In this document: one piece after another, positions 1 to 5,227 of the stretch
Numbering within the stretch: the stretch's first letter is position 1
Layout of the letters: each line of letters opens with the position of its first letter
DNA from: Propionibacterium sp.
Lineage (GTDB): Bacteria; Actinomycetota; Actinomycetes; Propionibacteriales; Propionibacteriaceae
Length of the DNA: 8,721 bases
Direction: 5' to 3'
NCBI GenBank assembly: GCA_012514785.1
Contig: JAAYZP010000502.1
Span: 1 to 8,721 of the forward strand
Position numbers and translations under genes: made by a program
Notes under the pieces: model-generated
The model's input: only the letters and a program-made list of their open reading frames with translations
What the model was told of the DNA's origin: nothing
Database searches by the model: none

Positions 1-110
1 ACCACCTTCACCGACACACCAGCCTCGAGCATCTGCCGTGCGGAGACGGCGGAGCACTGCTGGTCGAGGATCGCGGTGAGCTGGAACGGCAATGGGGTAC
101 GTGCGGCCAT
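1..110 (-). CDS. AbiEi-like / DUF559-type winged-helix protein, N-terminal fragment (cut by window edge)
   Basis: An ATG at 110-108 (minus strand) opens 36 codons without a stop and runs off the left edge. The peptide begins MAARTPLPFQL and continues with an 'SARQMLEAGVSVKV' segment. A hydrophobic helix followed by a 'V-S-x-R-Q-x-L-E-A-G-V-S' stretch is typical of the N-terminal winged-helix domain of AbiEi-family antitoxin-like proteins and of actinobacterial DUF559 endonuclease-like proteins, where it usually precedes basic residues that contact DNA. A purine run (CGGGGG) lies directly before the ATG but is a poor ribosome-binding site. The reading frame and N-terminus are visible, the family is inferred from a short stretch, and the catalytic or C-terminal part lies outside the window. 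It is divergent from radA, with the palindrome at 177-226 between them. No partner toxin can be seen, so a toxin-antitoxin role should not be assumed. Confidence 0.5.
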   Translation of the reverse strand, partial: MAARTPLPFQLTAILDQQCSAVSARQMLEAGVSVKV

Positions 111-176
111 CCCCCGATTCTCGGATGCCCGGGGCACGGTTCGGAAGGACTACACGTTGTAGGACAACACTATTTT

Positions 177-226
177 CTTAGCCGTCTGGATTTCCCCCAC
201 CGGTGGGGGAAATCCAGACGGCTAAG
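177..226. repeat. Perfect 50-bp palindrome with zero spacer
   Basis: Two 25-nt arms (177-201 and 202-226) are exact reverse complements meeting at ACC|GGT. The symmetry stops at both outer ends (T at 176 faces C at 227). The left arm reads CTTAGCCGTCTGG, then ATTTCCCCCACC. As RNA from either strand it would form a stem of about 23 bp closed by a CCGG tetraloop; as DNA it could extrude a cruciform. It lies between two divergent gene starts (110 minus, 271 plus), where a gene-end terminator is not expected. Neither strand has a T-tract after the hairpin: the plus strand continues CGTCCGG and the minus strand continues AAAATAG. It could be a bidirectional insulator or terminator, a large dimeric-protein site, a palindromic repeat or MITE-like unit, or an assembly artefact. 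The symmetry is seen directly; the role is unknown. Confidence 0.95.
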
Positions 227-257
227 CGTCCGGCACAGGGCTGTCGGACGCGCCCGC

Positions 258-263
258 TACGCT
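258..263 (+). promoter_or_regulatory. Candidate -10 element for a leaderless radA transcript
   Basis: TACGCT lies exactly 7 nt before the radA GTG at 271, the spacing expected if transcription starts at the first base of the start codon. No Shine-Dalgarno-like purine run occurs in the 20 nt before the GTG, which reads as pyrimidine-rich CTGCCTCTC. Leaderless mRNAs are common in Actinobacteria. No convincing -35 hexamer is visible around 235-240, so the assignment rests on spacing and the missing ribosome-binding site. Confidence 0.35.
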
Positions 264-270
264 GCCTCTC

Positions 271-1644
271 GTGGCGAAGAATCAGGACACCTATCACTGC
301 ACCGAGTGCGGCTGGACCTCCACGCGCTGGGTCGGGCGCTGCGGCGAGTGCCAGACGTGGGGCTCCGTCGTCGAACGCGGAGGGGCGAGCCCCACGCAGG
401 TCACGACGACGAGGCCCTCGGCCAAGGCGCTGCCCATCTCGCAGGTCCGCATGGACGCCGCCCGCCGCTACCCCACCAACATCGGCGAACTCGACCGCGT
501 CCTCGGCGACGGCCTCGTTCCGGGCGCGGTCATCCTGCTCGCGGGCGAGCCGGGTGTGGGCAAGTCGACGCTGCTACTCGACGTCGCGGCCAAGTGGGCG
601 TCGTCGAGGCGCACCACCCTCTACATCTCCGGCGAGGAGTCCGCCGCCCAGGTGAGGATGCGCGCCGAGCGGACGGGCACCGTCGTCGACGACCTCTTCC
701 TGGCCGCCGAGACCGACCTCGGCACCGTGCTCGGCCACATCGAGGACGTCTCGCCGACGCTCGTGGTGATCGACTCCGTGCAGACCATCTCCTCGGGCAC
801 CGACGGTGTGCCCGGCGGGCCGTCGCAGGTGCGGGAGGTCACGAGCGCGCTCGCACGGGTGGCGAAGCGGGAGAACATCGCGATCGTCATCGTCGGCCAC
901 GTCACGAAGGACGGATCGATCGCCGGCCCACGCACCATGGAGCACCTCGTCGACGTCGTGCTCACCTTCGAGGGCGACCGCCACTCGGGCTTCCGCATGG
1001 TGCGCGCCACGAAGAACCGCTACGGCCCCGCCGACGAGGTGGGCTGCTTCGAGATGAACGAGCGCGGCATCGTCGAGGTGCCAGACCCTTCCGGCCTGTT
1101 CACCACGCGGCACGAGGAGCCGGTGCCCGGCACGTGCGTGACGGTGACGATGGAGGGCCGACGCCCCCTGCTGGCGGAGGTGCAGGCGCTGGTGGCCGAG
1201 TCAGCCAACCAGAAGTCGCCCCGGCGCAACACCCACGGCCTCGACGGGTCGCGGATGGCGATGGTGCTGGCGGTGCTGGAGCGCAAGGCCAAGCTGCCGC
1301 TGGGTGGGCACGACGTCTACGTCTCGACGGTGGGCGGGGCGAGGGTAACCGACCCGTCGGTGGACCTCGCGGTGGCGATCGCGGTCGCTTCCGCGGGATT
1401 CGACCGGCACCACCCGCAGCGGGCGGTGGCGCTCGGCGAGGTGGGGCTCGCGGGCGATCTGCGGCGGGTGCCGGGCGTCGAGCGTCGCCTCGCGGAGGCC
1501 GCCCGGCTGGGCTTCGAGCTCGCGCTGATCCCGAACGGGTCCAGGGACGTCACCCAGAAGGTGCCGAAGCTCGGCGGCCTGAAGGTGGTGGAGGTGCCGA
1601 CGCTGACGGACGCGCTCGGCATCCTCGACCTCCGTCGGCCCTGA
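271..1644 (+). CDS. radA: DNA repair protein RadA (Sms), RecA-like ATPase
   Basis: RadA/Sms is a RecA-fold ATPase of the cytoplasm that drives branch migration and helps process recombination intermediates; it also binds DisA in some bacteria. The 457-residue protein is full length for the family (about 450-460). Visible in order: a four-cysteine zinc finger (C10, C13, C24, C27, flanked by the usual W15, W20 and W30); Walker A G-E-P-G-V-G-K-S at 92-99; an I-S-G-E-E-S segment at 119-124; a Walker B strand ending in D168 (L-V-V-I-D-S-V-Q); the RadA-specific K-N-R-Y-G motif at 248-252; and a Lon-protease-like C-terminal domain from about 280 onward with 'D-P-S-V-D-L-A-V-A' in place of an active serine site, as is usual for RadA. 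The GTG at 271 gives the standard N-terminus just before the zinc finger; no ribosome-binding site precedes it. It converges on the HEAT-repeat gene with a 23-nt gap. disA, its common neighbour and partner, lies 2.4 kb downstream on the same strand. Identity is secure. Confidence 0.98.
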   Translation: MAKNQDTYHCTECGWTSTRWVGRCGECQTWGSVVERGGASPTQVTTTRPSAKALPISQVRMDAARRYPTNIGELDRVLGDGLVPGAVILLAGEPGVGKSTLLLDVAAKWASSRRTTLYISGEESAAQVRMRAERTGTVVDDLFLAAETDLGTVLGHIEDVSPTLVVIDSVQTISSGTDGVPGGPSQVREVTSALARVAKRENIAIVIVGHVTKDGSIAGPRTMEHLVDVVLTFEGDRHSGFRMVRATKNRYGPADEVGCFEMNERGIVEVPDPSGLFTTRHEEPVPGTCVTVTMEGRRPLLAEVQALVAESANQKSPRRNTHGLDGSRMAMVLAVLERKAKLPLGGHDVYVSTVGGARVTDPSVDLAVAIAVASAGFDRHHPQRAVALGEVGLAGDLRRVPGVERRLAEAARLGFELALIPNGSRDVTQKVPKLGGLKVVEVPTLTDALGILDLRRP

Positions 1645-1667
1645 CGAGCCACCAGAAAGTGTCAGCC

Positions 1668-2411
1668 TCAGGCGGCCAGCTTCTCCAGGAAGCGCTTGGC
1701 CAGGCCCGAGAGCACGGGATCGTCGCTGCCGGAGGCGCGCTGGAGCGCGGGGGCGGCCGCCTCACCCAGCTGACCGAGCGCGGAGACGGCGGTGAGGCGG
1801 ATGGGCTCGTGCTCGTCCGCGACGCGCGCCTCGAGCGCGTCCGCGGCCGCAGCCGCGTGCTCCCCGAGGTAGCCCAGGGCCTCGACGGCGTGGTCGCGCA
1901 CGTCGGCGTCGTCGTCGGCGAGCGATCCGACGAGTGCGGGCACCGCGATCTCGCCGAGCTTGCGGAACGCGTCGCTCAGGGCGTCGCGCTGCAGTTCGTC
2001 GCCGTCGCCGAGACGCTGGACGAGGACGGCCGGGGCGCGCTCGCCGCCGGTGTGCGCTGCGGCGCGGTAGGCCTTGATGGCGACGTCGACGTGCTCGTCG
2101 AGCACCAGCGGGGCCACCGCGTCGAAGTGTGCGGGGTTGGCGATCTTGCTGATCACGTGCGCACCCGAGAAGCGGTCGGAGGGGTTCTCGCTCACCAGCA
2201 TCTGCTGGATGTGCCCCTCGGCCTCGTCGGCGTGCTGGACGATGGCCCAGGTGATGTCCTCGCGGACGCGGCCGTCGGTCTCGGTGCGCAGCGCTTCCAC
2301 CAGCACCGGCACGAGGCCGGTCTCCTTGCTGGTGCCGAGCGCGAGCGCCGCATGCCGGCGGTGCGTCGCGGGGTCGCCGTGGCGGAGTTCCGAGATCATG
2401 GTTTCAGTCAT
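1668..2411 (-). CDS. HEAT-repeat domain protein
   Basis: This 247-residue protein begins M-T-E-T-M-I-S-E-L and consists almost wholly of short paired alpha helices. Repeat-like units of about 30-35 residues can be recognised: 'H-G-D-P-A-T-H-R-R-H-A-A-L-A-L-G' near 11-26, 'D-G-R-V-R-E-D-I-T-W-A' near 46-56, 'D-R-F-S-G-A-H-V-I-S-K-I' near 79-90, 'D-A-D-V-R-D-H-A-V-E-A-L-G' near 168-180 and 'H-E-P-I-R-L-T-A-V-S-A-L-G' near 201-213. The D-x-x-V-R pattern is the HEAT/PBS-lyase repeat hallmark. It has no signal peptide, membrane span or catalytic motif, so a cytosolic protein-binding scaffold is likely. The start at 2411 is preceded by GAGG only 1 nt away; a TACTGT 6 nt before the ATG would fit a leaderless message. 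A second ATG at 2399 is possible. The open frame extends far upstream only as a shadow of the neighbouring gene. A copper-repressor-like inverted repeat lies 11 nt upstream. I associate this HEAT subfamily with actinobacteria but know of no proven function. Confidence 0.88.
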   Translation of the reverse strand: MTETMISELRHGDPATHRRHAALALGTSKETGLVPVLVEALRTETDGRVREDITWAIVQHADEAEGHIQQMLVSENPSDRFSGAHVISKIANPAHFDAVAPLVLDEHVDVAIKAYRAAAHTGGERAPAVLVQRLGDGDELQRDALSDAFRKLGEIAVPALVGSLADDDADVRDHAVEALGYLGEHAAAAADALEARVADEHEPIRLTAVSALGQLGEAAAPALQRASGSDDPVLSGLAKRFLEKLAA

Positions 2412-2421
2412 GCCTCGACAG

Positions 2422-2434
2422 TACCCCGCGGGTA
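2422..2434. promoter_or_regulatory. TACCC-CGC-GGGTA inverted repeat, candidate CsoR-like operator
   Basis: TACCCCGCGGGTA has exact 5-nt arms (2422-2426 and 2430-2434) around CGC. Read on the minus strand it is ATACCCGCGGGGTAC, close to the A-T-A-C-C-C...G-G-G-T-A pattern of copper-sensing CsoR-family operators. It lies 11 nt upstream of the HEAT-repeat ATG, where it would overlap or abut that gene's promoter, and 55 nt upstream of the divergent lipoprotein start. The symmetry is seen directly; the regulator is inferred, and no csoR gene is in this window. A GC-rich chance palindrome is the main alternative. Confidence 0.35.
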
Positions 2435-2489
2435 TCCGAAACCCCGAAGAGGTTCGCGTAGGGCGTAGCAAAATGTAATGCTGGTCGAC

Positions 2490-3983
2490 ATGAAGTTGGT
2501 TTCCAGACGAGTGGCCCTGATGGGGCTCGCAGCGGGCGCGGGGGTTGCCGTCGCCGCGTGTTCCACCGCGCCCGGCTCCGACGAGCAGCCCGCCGAGGAC
2601 GACCCCGGCAGCACGGACGAACCCGCCGCGCCCGACGAGTCCGACGAGGCCCCGCACCACGTGGTCGTCACCCAACCGATCCCGTCCGCCGCGCTCGAGG
2701 CGCCCACGCTGCTTGACGTCACCCGCGCCGTGTTCGACGGGGCGACCGCCGTCGTCGTGGCCGCCACCGCCGACGTGGCATCCGCCGAAGCTACCGCCCG
2801 GGAACTCGGGCTGCCCCTCCTCCTCGACGACGCCGAACTCGCCGCCGAACTCGACCGGCTCGGCACCACCACCGTGATCGCTTCCTCCCCCGTCGACGTC
2901 GGCGACCGCGAGGTCTTCGCCCCCGGCGACGATGTGGAGGGGCTGCCGCTGACCCCGACGGCCCAGGACGATGTCGCCCTCCTCCTCGACGGCGAGACGC
3001 TCGCCCCCGGCGTGGCCGCGGCCCTGGCGGCGGCGGGGATCGAGGTCGTCGACACCCTGGACGCCGACCCGAGGACCTCCAGCGAATCCGTCGCGGCGAT
3101 GCGCGACGCGGCCGGCGTGCTGGGGCTCGGCGCGTTCCAGGCCCCCGAGCGGTTCGCGGACCGTGTCGAGGCTGCCAAGACGCTGCCCGAGCTGCCGGGC
3201 GGCGGCGTCGCCCCGTTCCCCGGGCGGATGATGATCGCCCTCTACGGCCACCCATCCGGGCCGACCCTGGGCGTGCTCGGCGAGCAGGGCCCCGAGGCCG
3301 CCGTCGACCGCGTCAACGCGCTGGCCGCCGAATACCAGGAGCTCACCGACACCCCGGTCATCGGCTGCTTCGAGATCATCACGACGGTGGCCACCGCGGC
3401 CGCCCAACGCGACGGCAACTACTCGGGCAGGACCGCCATCGCGGATCTGCTGCCCTACATCGAGGCCGCCGAGGCCGGCGGGGTCTACGTCGTCCTCGAC
3501 CTCCAGCCCGGCCTCAACGACTTCCTCACCCAGGCCCAGGAGTACGAGGAGCTGCTGCGACGCCCGAACGTCGGCCTCGCGCTCGACCCCGAATGGCGGC
3601 TGCGCCCCGGCCAGCGCCACATGACCATCATCGGCCAGGTGGAGATCGACGAGGTCAACGCCACCGGCGCGTGGCTCGCGGACCTGGTGGCCGAGCACCA
3701 GCTGCCGCCGAAGGTGCTGGTCCTGCACCAGTTCCAGACCCGCATGATCATCGACCGCGGACGCCTCGACACCAGCCGCGACGAGGTGCAGTACCTCATC
3801 CACGCCGACGGGCACGGCACGCACGGCCAGAAGCTCGAGACCTGGAACGCGCTGCGGCCCGGCCTCGACGAGCACACCCGGCTCGGCTGGAAGAACTTCA
3901 TCGACGAGGACTCGCCGATGATGACGCCCGCCCAGACGATGCAGCTCGTCCAGCCCACACCGGACTTCGTCTCCTACCAGTGA
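2490..3983 (+). CDS. Secreted lipoprotein with cell-wall-binding-repeat-like N-terminal half and barrel-like C-terminal domain
   Basis: From the ATG at 2490 the product has 497 residues. It opens with a lipoprotein signal: positive n-region M-K-L-V-S-R-R, hydrophobic stretch, and lipobox V-A-A-C with the acylated cysteine at C24. The S-R-R-V-A-L portion resembles a twin-arginine signal, so Tat export is possible. An acidic, Pro-rich linker follows (about 25-55). Residues about 56-245 hold alternating V-V-V strands and Ala-rich helices like cell-wall-binding repeat 2 domains ('A-T-A-V-V-V-A-A', 'G-L-P-L-L-L-D-D'). From about 248 a second domain looks like an alpha/beta barrel, with acidic or polar residues at strand ends: E295 (C-F-E-I-I), D337 (V-V-L-D-L-Q-P-G), D366 and E368 (A-L-D-P-E-W), H438-x-D440-x-H442 and D472-E473-D474. 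This could be a glycosidase-like enzyme at the cell surface, but no family is confirmed. A start at ATG 2478 would add four residues; 2490 gives a cleaner signal peptide. No ribosome-binding site is evident at either start, and a TGTAAT at 2474-2479 may be a -10 element. It ends 38 nt before disA. Confidence 0.85.
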   Translation: MKLVSRRVALMGLAAGAGVAVAACSTAPGSDEQPAEDDPGSTDEPAAPDESDEAPHHVVVTQPIPSAALEAPTLLDVTRAVFDGATAVVVAATADVASAEATARELGLPLLLDDAELAAELDRLGTTTVIASSPVDVGDREVFAPGDDVEGLPLTPTAQDDVALLLDGETLAPGVAAALAAAGIEVVDTLDADPRTSSESVAAMRDAAGVLGLGAFQAPERFADRVEAAKTLPELPGGGVAPFPGRMMIALYGHPSGPTLGVLGEQGPEAAVDRVNALAAEYQELTDTPVIGCFEIITTVATAAAQRDGNYSGRTAIADLLPYIEAAEAGGVYVVLDLQPGLNDFLTQAQEYEELLRRPNVGLALDPEWRLRPGQRHMTIIGQVEIDEVNATGAWLADLVAEHQLPPKVLVLHQFQTRMIIDRGRLDTSRDEVQYLIHADGHGTHGQKLETWNALRPGLDEHTRLGWKNFIDEDSPMMTPAQTMQLVQPTPDFVSYQ

Positions 3984-4010
3984 CGAGTCACTATCCTTGA
4001 GTGATTCGTG

Positions 4011-4016
4011 AAGGAG
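4011..4016 (+). promoter_or_regulatory. Shine-Dalgarno of disA, fixes the start codon
   Basis: AAGGAG is followed by a 5-nt spacer and GTG at 4022, an ideal arrangement. An in-frame GTG at 4001 would add seven residues (M-I-R-E-G-V-P) that merely translate this ribosome-binding site, so it is rejected as the start. A TATCCT at 3992-3997 could be the -10 of a disA promoter, but no clear -35 is visible. Confidence 0.85.
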
Positions 4017-4021
4017 TCCCC

Positions 4022-5053
4022 GTGGCACGCACCCAGTTGCAGCGTTACCTGAAGCTGCTCGCCCCCGGCACGCCGCTGCGCGCCGGCATCGACCGCATCC
4101 TGCACGGCGGCACCGGGGCGATCATCGTGCTGGGCAGCAACCGCAAGGTCACGCAGGTGAGCTCCGGCGGCTTCCAGATCGGCGTCGATTTCACGGAGCA
4201 GGGGTTGCGCGAGCTCGCGAAGCTCGACGGCGCCATCATCCTCGACAACGACCTCACCCGCATCATCGCCGCCGGCGTGCACCTCGTGCCCTCGGGTGCG
4301 CTGCCCACGAGCGAGACCGGCACTCGGCACCGGTCCGCGGACCGCACCGCGCAGGCGGCGGGCGTCCCCGTCGTGACGGTGTCGGCGTCGATGGGCACCG
4401 TGTCGCTGTTCCTCGCGGGGCGGCGTCACGTCGTCGAGAAGGCCTCCGACGTCGTCAGCCGCGCCAGCCAGACCCTCGACGCCATGTCGAGCCTCACCGT
4501 CCGCCTGCAGGAGATCCTCGGCCAGTTCGACGCGCTCGAGGTGGCCGACCAGGTGACGCTGCGCAACGTCGTCCACGTGGCGCACCGCTACGAACTCACG
4601 CGCCGACTGTCGGCCGAGATGGAGTTCCACATCGAGGTGCTCGGCATCGAGGGGCGCCTGCTGCAGATGCAGCACGCCGAGGTGGCGGAACCGCTCCGCG
4701 GGCTGGCCGATCTGATCACCGCCGACTACGCGCACCACCTCGACGATCCGGAGGACTTCCGGCTCGACAACCTCCTGAACTTCACGCCACAGGAGCTCTT
4801 CACCAACCAACTCGTCGCCGAGCGGCTCGGCTTCGGCGCCGGCGCCAACCTGGAGCAGCCGCTCACGACCCGGGGGTTCCGCCTGCTCACGACGGTGGGC
4901 CGGCTCCCGAAGCACATCGTCGAGTTGCTGCTGCCTGCGCACTCGCTGCAGGAGCTGTTCGCCGCGAGCGTCGCCCAGCTGATGGAGATCGAGGGCGTCG
5001 GCGAGCGTCGCGCCCGCCTCATCCGCGACGCCCTGCTGCGCATCAGCGAGTAA
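4022..5053 (+). CDS. disA: Diadenylate cyclase and DNA-integrity scanning protein DisA
   Basis: DisA joins two ATP molecules into the second messenger c-di-AMP and slows this reaction when it meets branched DNA, so it reports on chromosome integrity; it works as an octamer in the cytoplasm. The 343-residue product, from the GTG at 4022, is normal length for the family. The N-terminal DAC domain (about 1-140) carries the two signature active-site motifs: D69-G70-A71 within L-D-G-A-I-I-L, and R102-H103-R104 within G-T-R-H-R-S-A-D-R, both intact. A helical linker follows (about 145-285), and the C-terminal RuvA-like helix-hairpin-helix DNA-binding domain contains I-E-G-V-G-E-R-R-A with G325-V326-G327. 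All key residues are present, so activity is expected. radA, whose product restrains DisA in Bacillus and mycobacteria, is 2.4 kb upstream rather than adjacent. No terminator with a T-tract follows; the thi promoter region starts within 30 nt. Confidence 0.98.
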   Translation: MARTQLQRYLKLLAPGTPLRAGIDRILHGGTGAIIVLGSNRKVTQVSSGGFQIGVDFTEQGLRELAKLDGAIILDNDLTRIIAAGVHLVPSGALPTSETGTRHRSADRTAQAAGVPVVTVSASMGTVSLFLAGRRHVVEKASDVVSRASQTLDAMSSLTVRLQEILGQFDALEVADQVTLRNVVHVAHRYELTRRLSAEMEFHIEVLGIEGRLLQMQHAEVAEPLRGLADLITADYAHHLDDPEDFRLDNLLNFTPQELFTNQLVAERLGFGAGANLEQPLTTRGFRLLTTVGRLPKHIVELLLPAHSLQELFAASVAQLMEIEGVGERRARLIRDALLRISE

Positions 5054-5082
5054 CTCCCGCCGGCTGCCGCCCACGCACTTGC

Positions 5083-5088
5083 TAGGGT
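5083..5088 (+). promoter_or_regulatory. Candidate extended -10 promoter of the thi operon
   Basis: TTGC-TAGGGT provides a TGC extended -10 followed by TAGGGT, a good actinobacterial -10. Transcription would start about 7 nt downstream, near 5095-5096, exactly where the riboswitch aptamer begins. No recognisable -35 is seen near 5060-5066, which an extended -10 can tolerate. The hexamer also sits in the right arm region of a GCCCAC/GTGGGC inverted repeat (5069-5074 and 5087-5092). Confidence 0.55.
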
Positions 5089-5095
5089 GGGCCAA

Positions 5096-5185
5096 CACAC
5101 AGGGGAGCGCCAACGGGGCGCTGAGAGTGCGGTTGAGCCGCAGACCCTCAAACCTGATCCGGTTCGCACCGGCGTAGGGAGTGAG
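5096..5185 (+). promoter_or_regulatory. Thiamine pyrophosphate (TPP, THI-box) riboswitch aptamer
   Basis: All conserved THI-box blocks are present in order: GGGGAGC (5102-5108), CTGAGA (5121-5126), GACCCT (5143-5148), ACCTGATC (5152-5159), and GGCGTAGGGA (5171-5180). The helices can be drawn: a short P1 (CAC 5098-5100 with GTG 5181-5183, plus C5096 with G5185); P2 (GCGCC 5107-5111 with GGCGC 5117-5121); a side hairpin GCGG/CCGC within 5128-5142; and the P4/P5 arm with GGT/ACC around 5161-5170. The RNA binds thiamine pyrophosphate, and the CTGAGA and GCGTAGGGA blocks form the ligand pocket in known structures. Its place 43 nt ahead of a thiamine-transport operon is the classic context, and high TPP should switch the operon off. 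Confidence 0.97.
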
Positions 5186-5186
5186 C

Positions 5187-5224
5187 TTCTCCTCGGTACA
5201 TGCCGAGCCCGACGCCGAGGAGGA
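5187..5224 (+). promoter_or_regulatory. Translational expression platform (anti-SD / SD) of the TPP riboswitch
   Basis: The thiB Shine-Dalgarno GAGGAGG (5217-5223) lies 4 nt before the ATG at 5228. The segment TTCTCCTCGG (5187-5196) pairs with CCGAGGAGGA (5215-5224): ten base pairs with one G-U, fully covering the ribosome-binding site. The aptamer's own GGGAG (5177-5181) can instead pair with CTCCT (5189-5193), and a small hairpin CTCGG/CCGAG (5192-5207) also competes. Ligand-stabilised aptamer would free the anti-SD to hide the ribosome-binding site. No U-tract follows, so control is most likely translational. The pairings are read from the bases; the switching order is inferred. Confidence 0.75.
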
Positions 5225-5227
5225 CGC

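Noticed and set aside
1..110. A toxin-antitoxin system at the left edge
   Set aside because: Only 36 codons are visible, with no partner gene. AbiEi-like N-termini also occur on proteins with no demonstrated toxin.
1640..1666. Possible terminator between the convergent radA and HEAT genes (CTGAC ... GTCAG)
   Set aside because: The arms are only 5 nt with a 15-nt loop and no T-tract, too weak to call.
306..2468. Long open frame (720 codons) on the plus strand crossing radA and the HEAT gene
   Set aside because: The translation is Arg/Gly/Ala-rich low-complexity protein with no motif. It is a high-GC shadow of radA in another frame and of the HEAT gene's complementary strand.
2412..4028. Upstream extension of the HEAT-repeat frame to 786 codons on the minus strand
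   Set aside because: The extension is antisense to the lipoprotein gene and is Gly/Val/Asp-rich without HEAT features. The repeats begin just after the ATG at 2411.
5087..5227. Upstream in-frame extension of thiB to a GTG at 5087
   Set aside because: It would translate the TPP aptamer. The ATG at 5228 has a strong ribosome-binding site and starts the lipoprotein signal.
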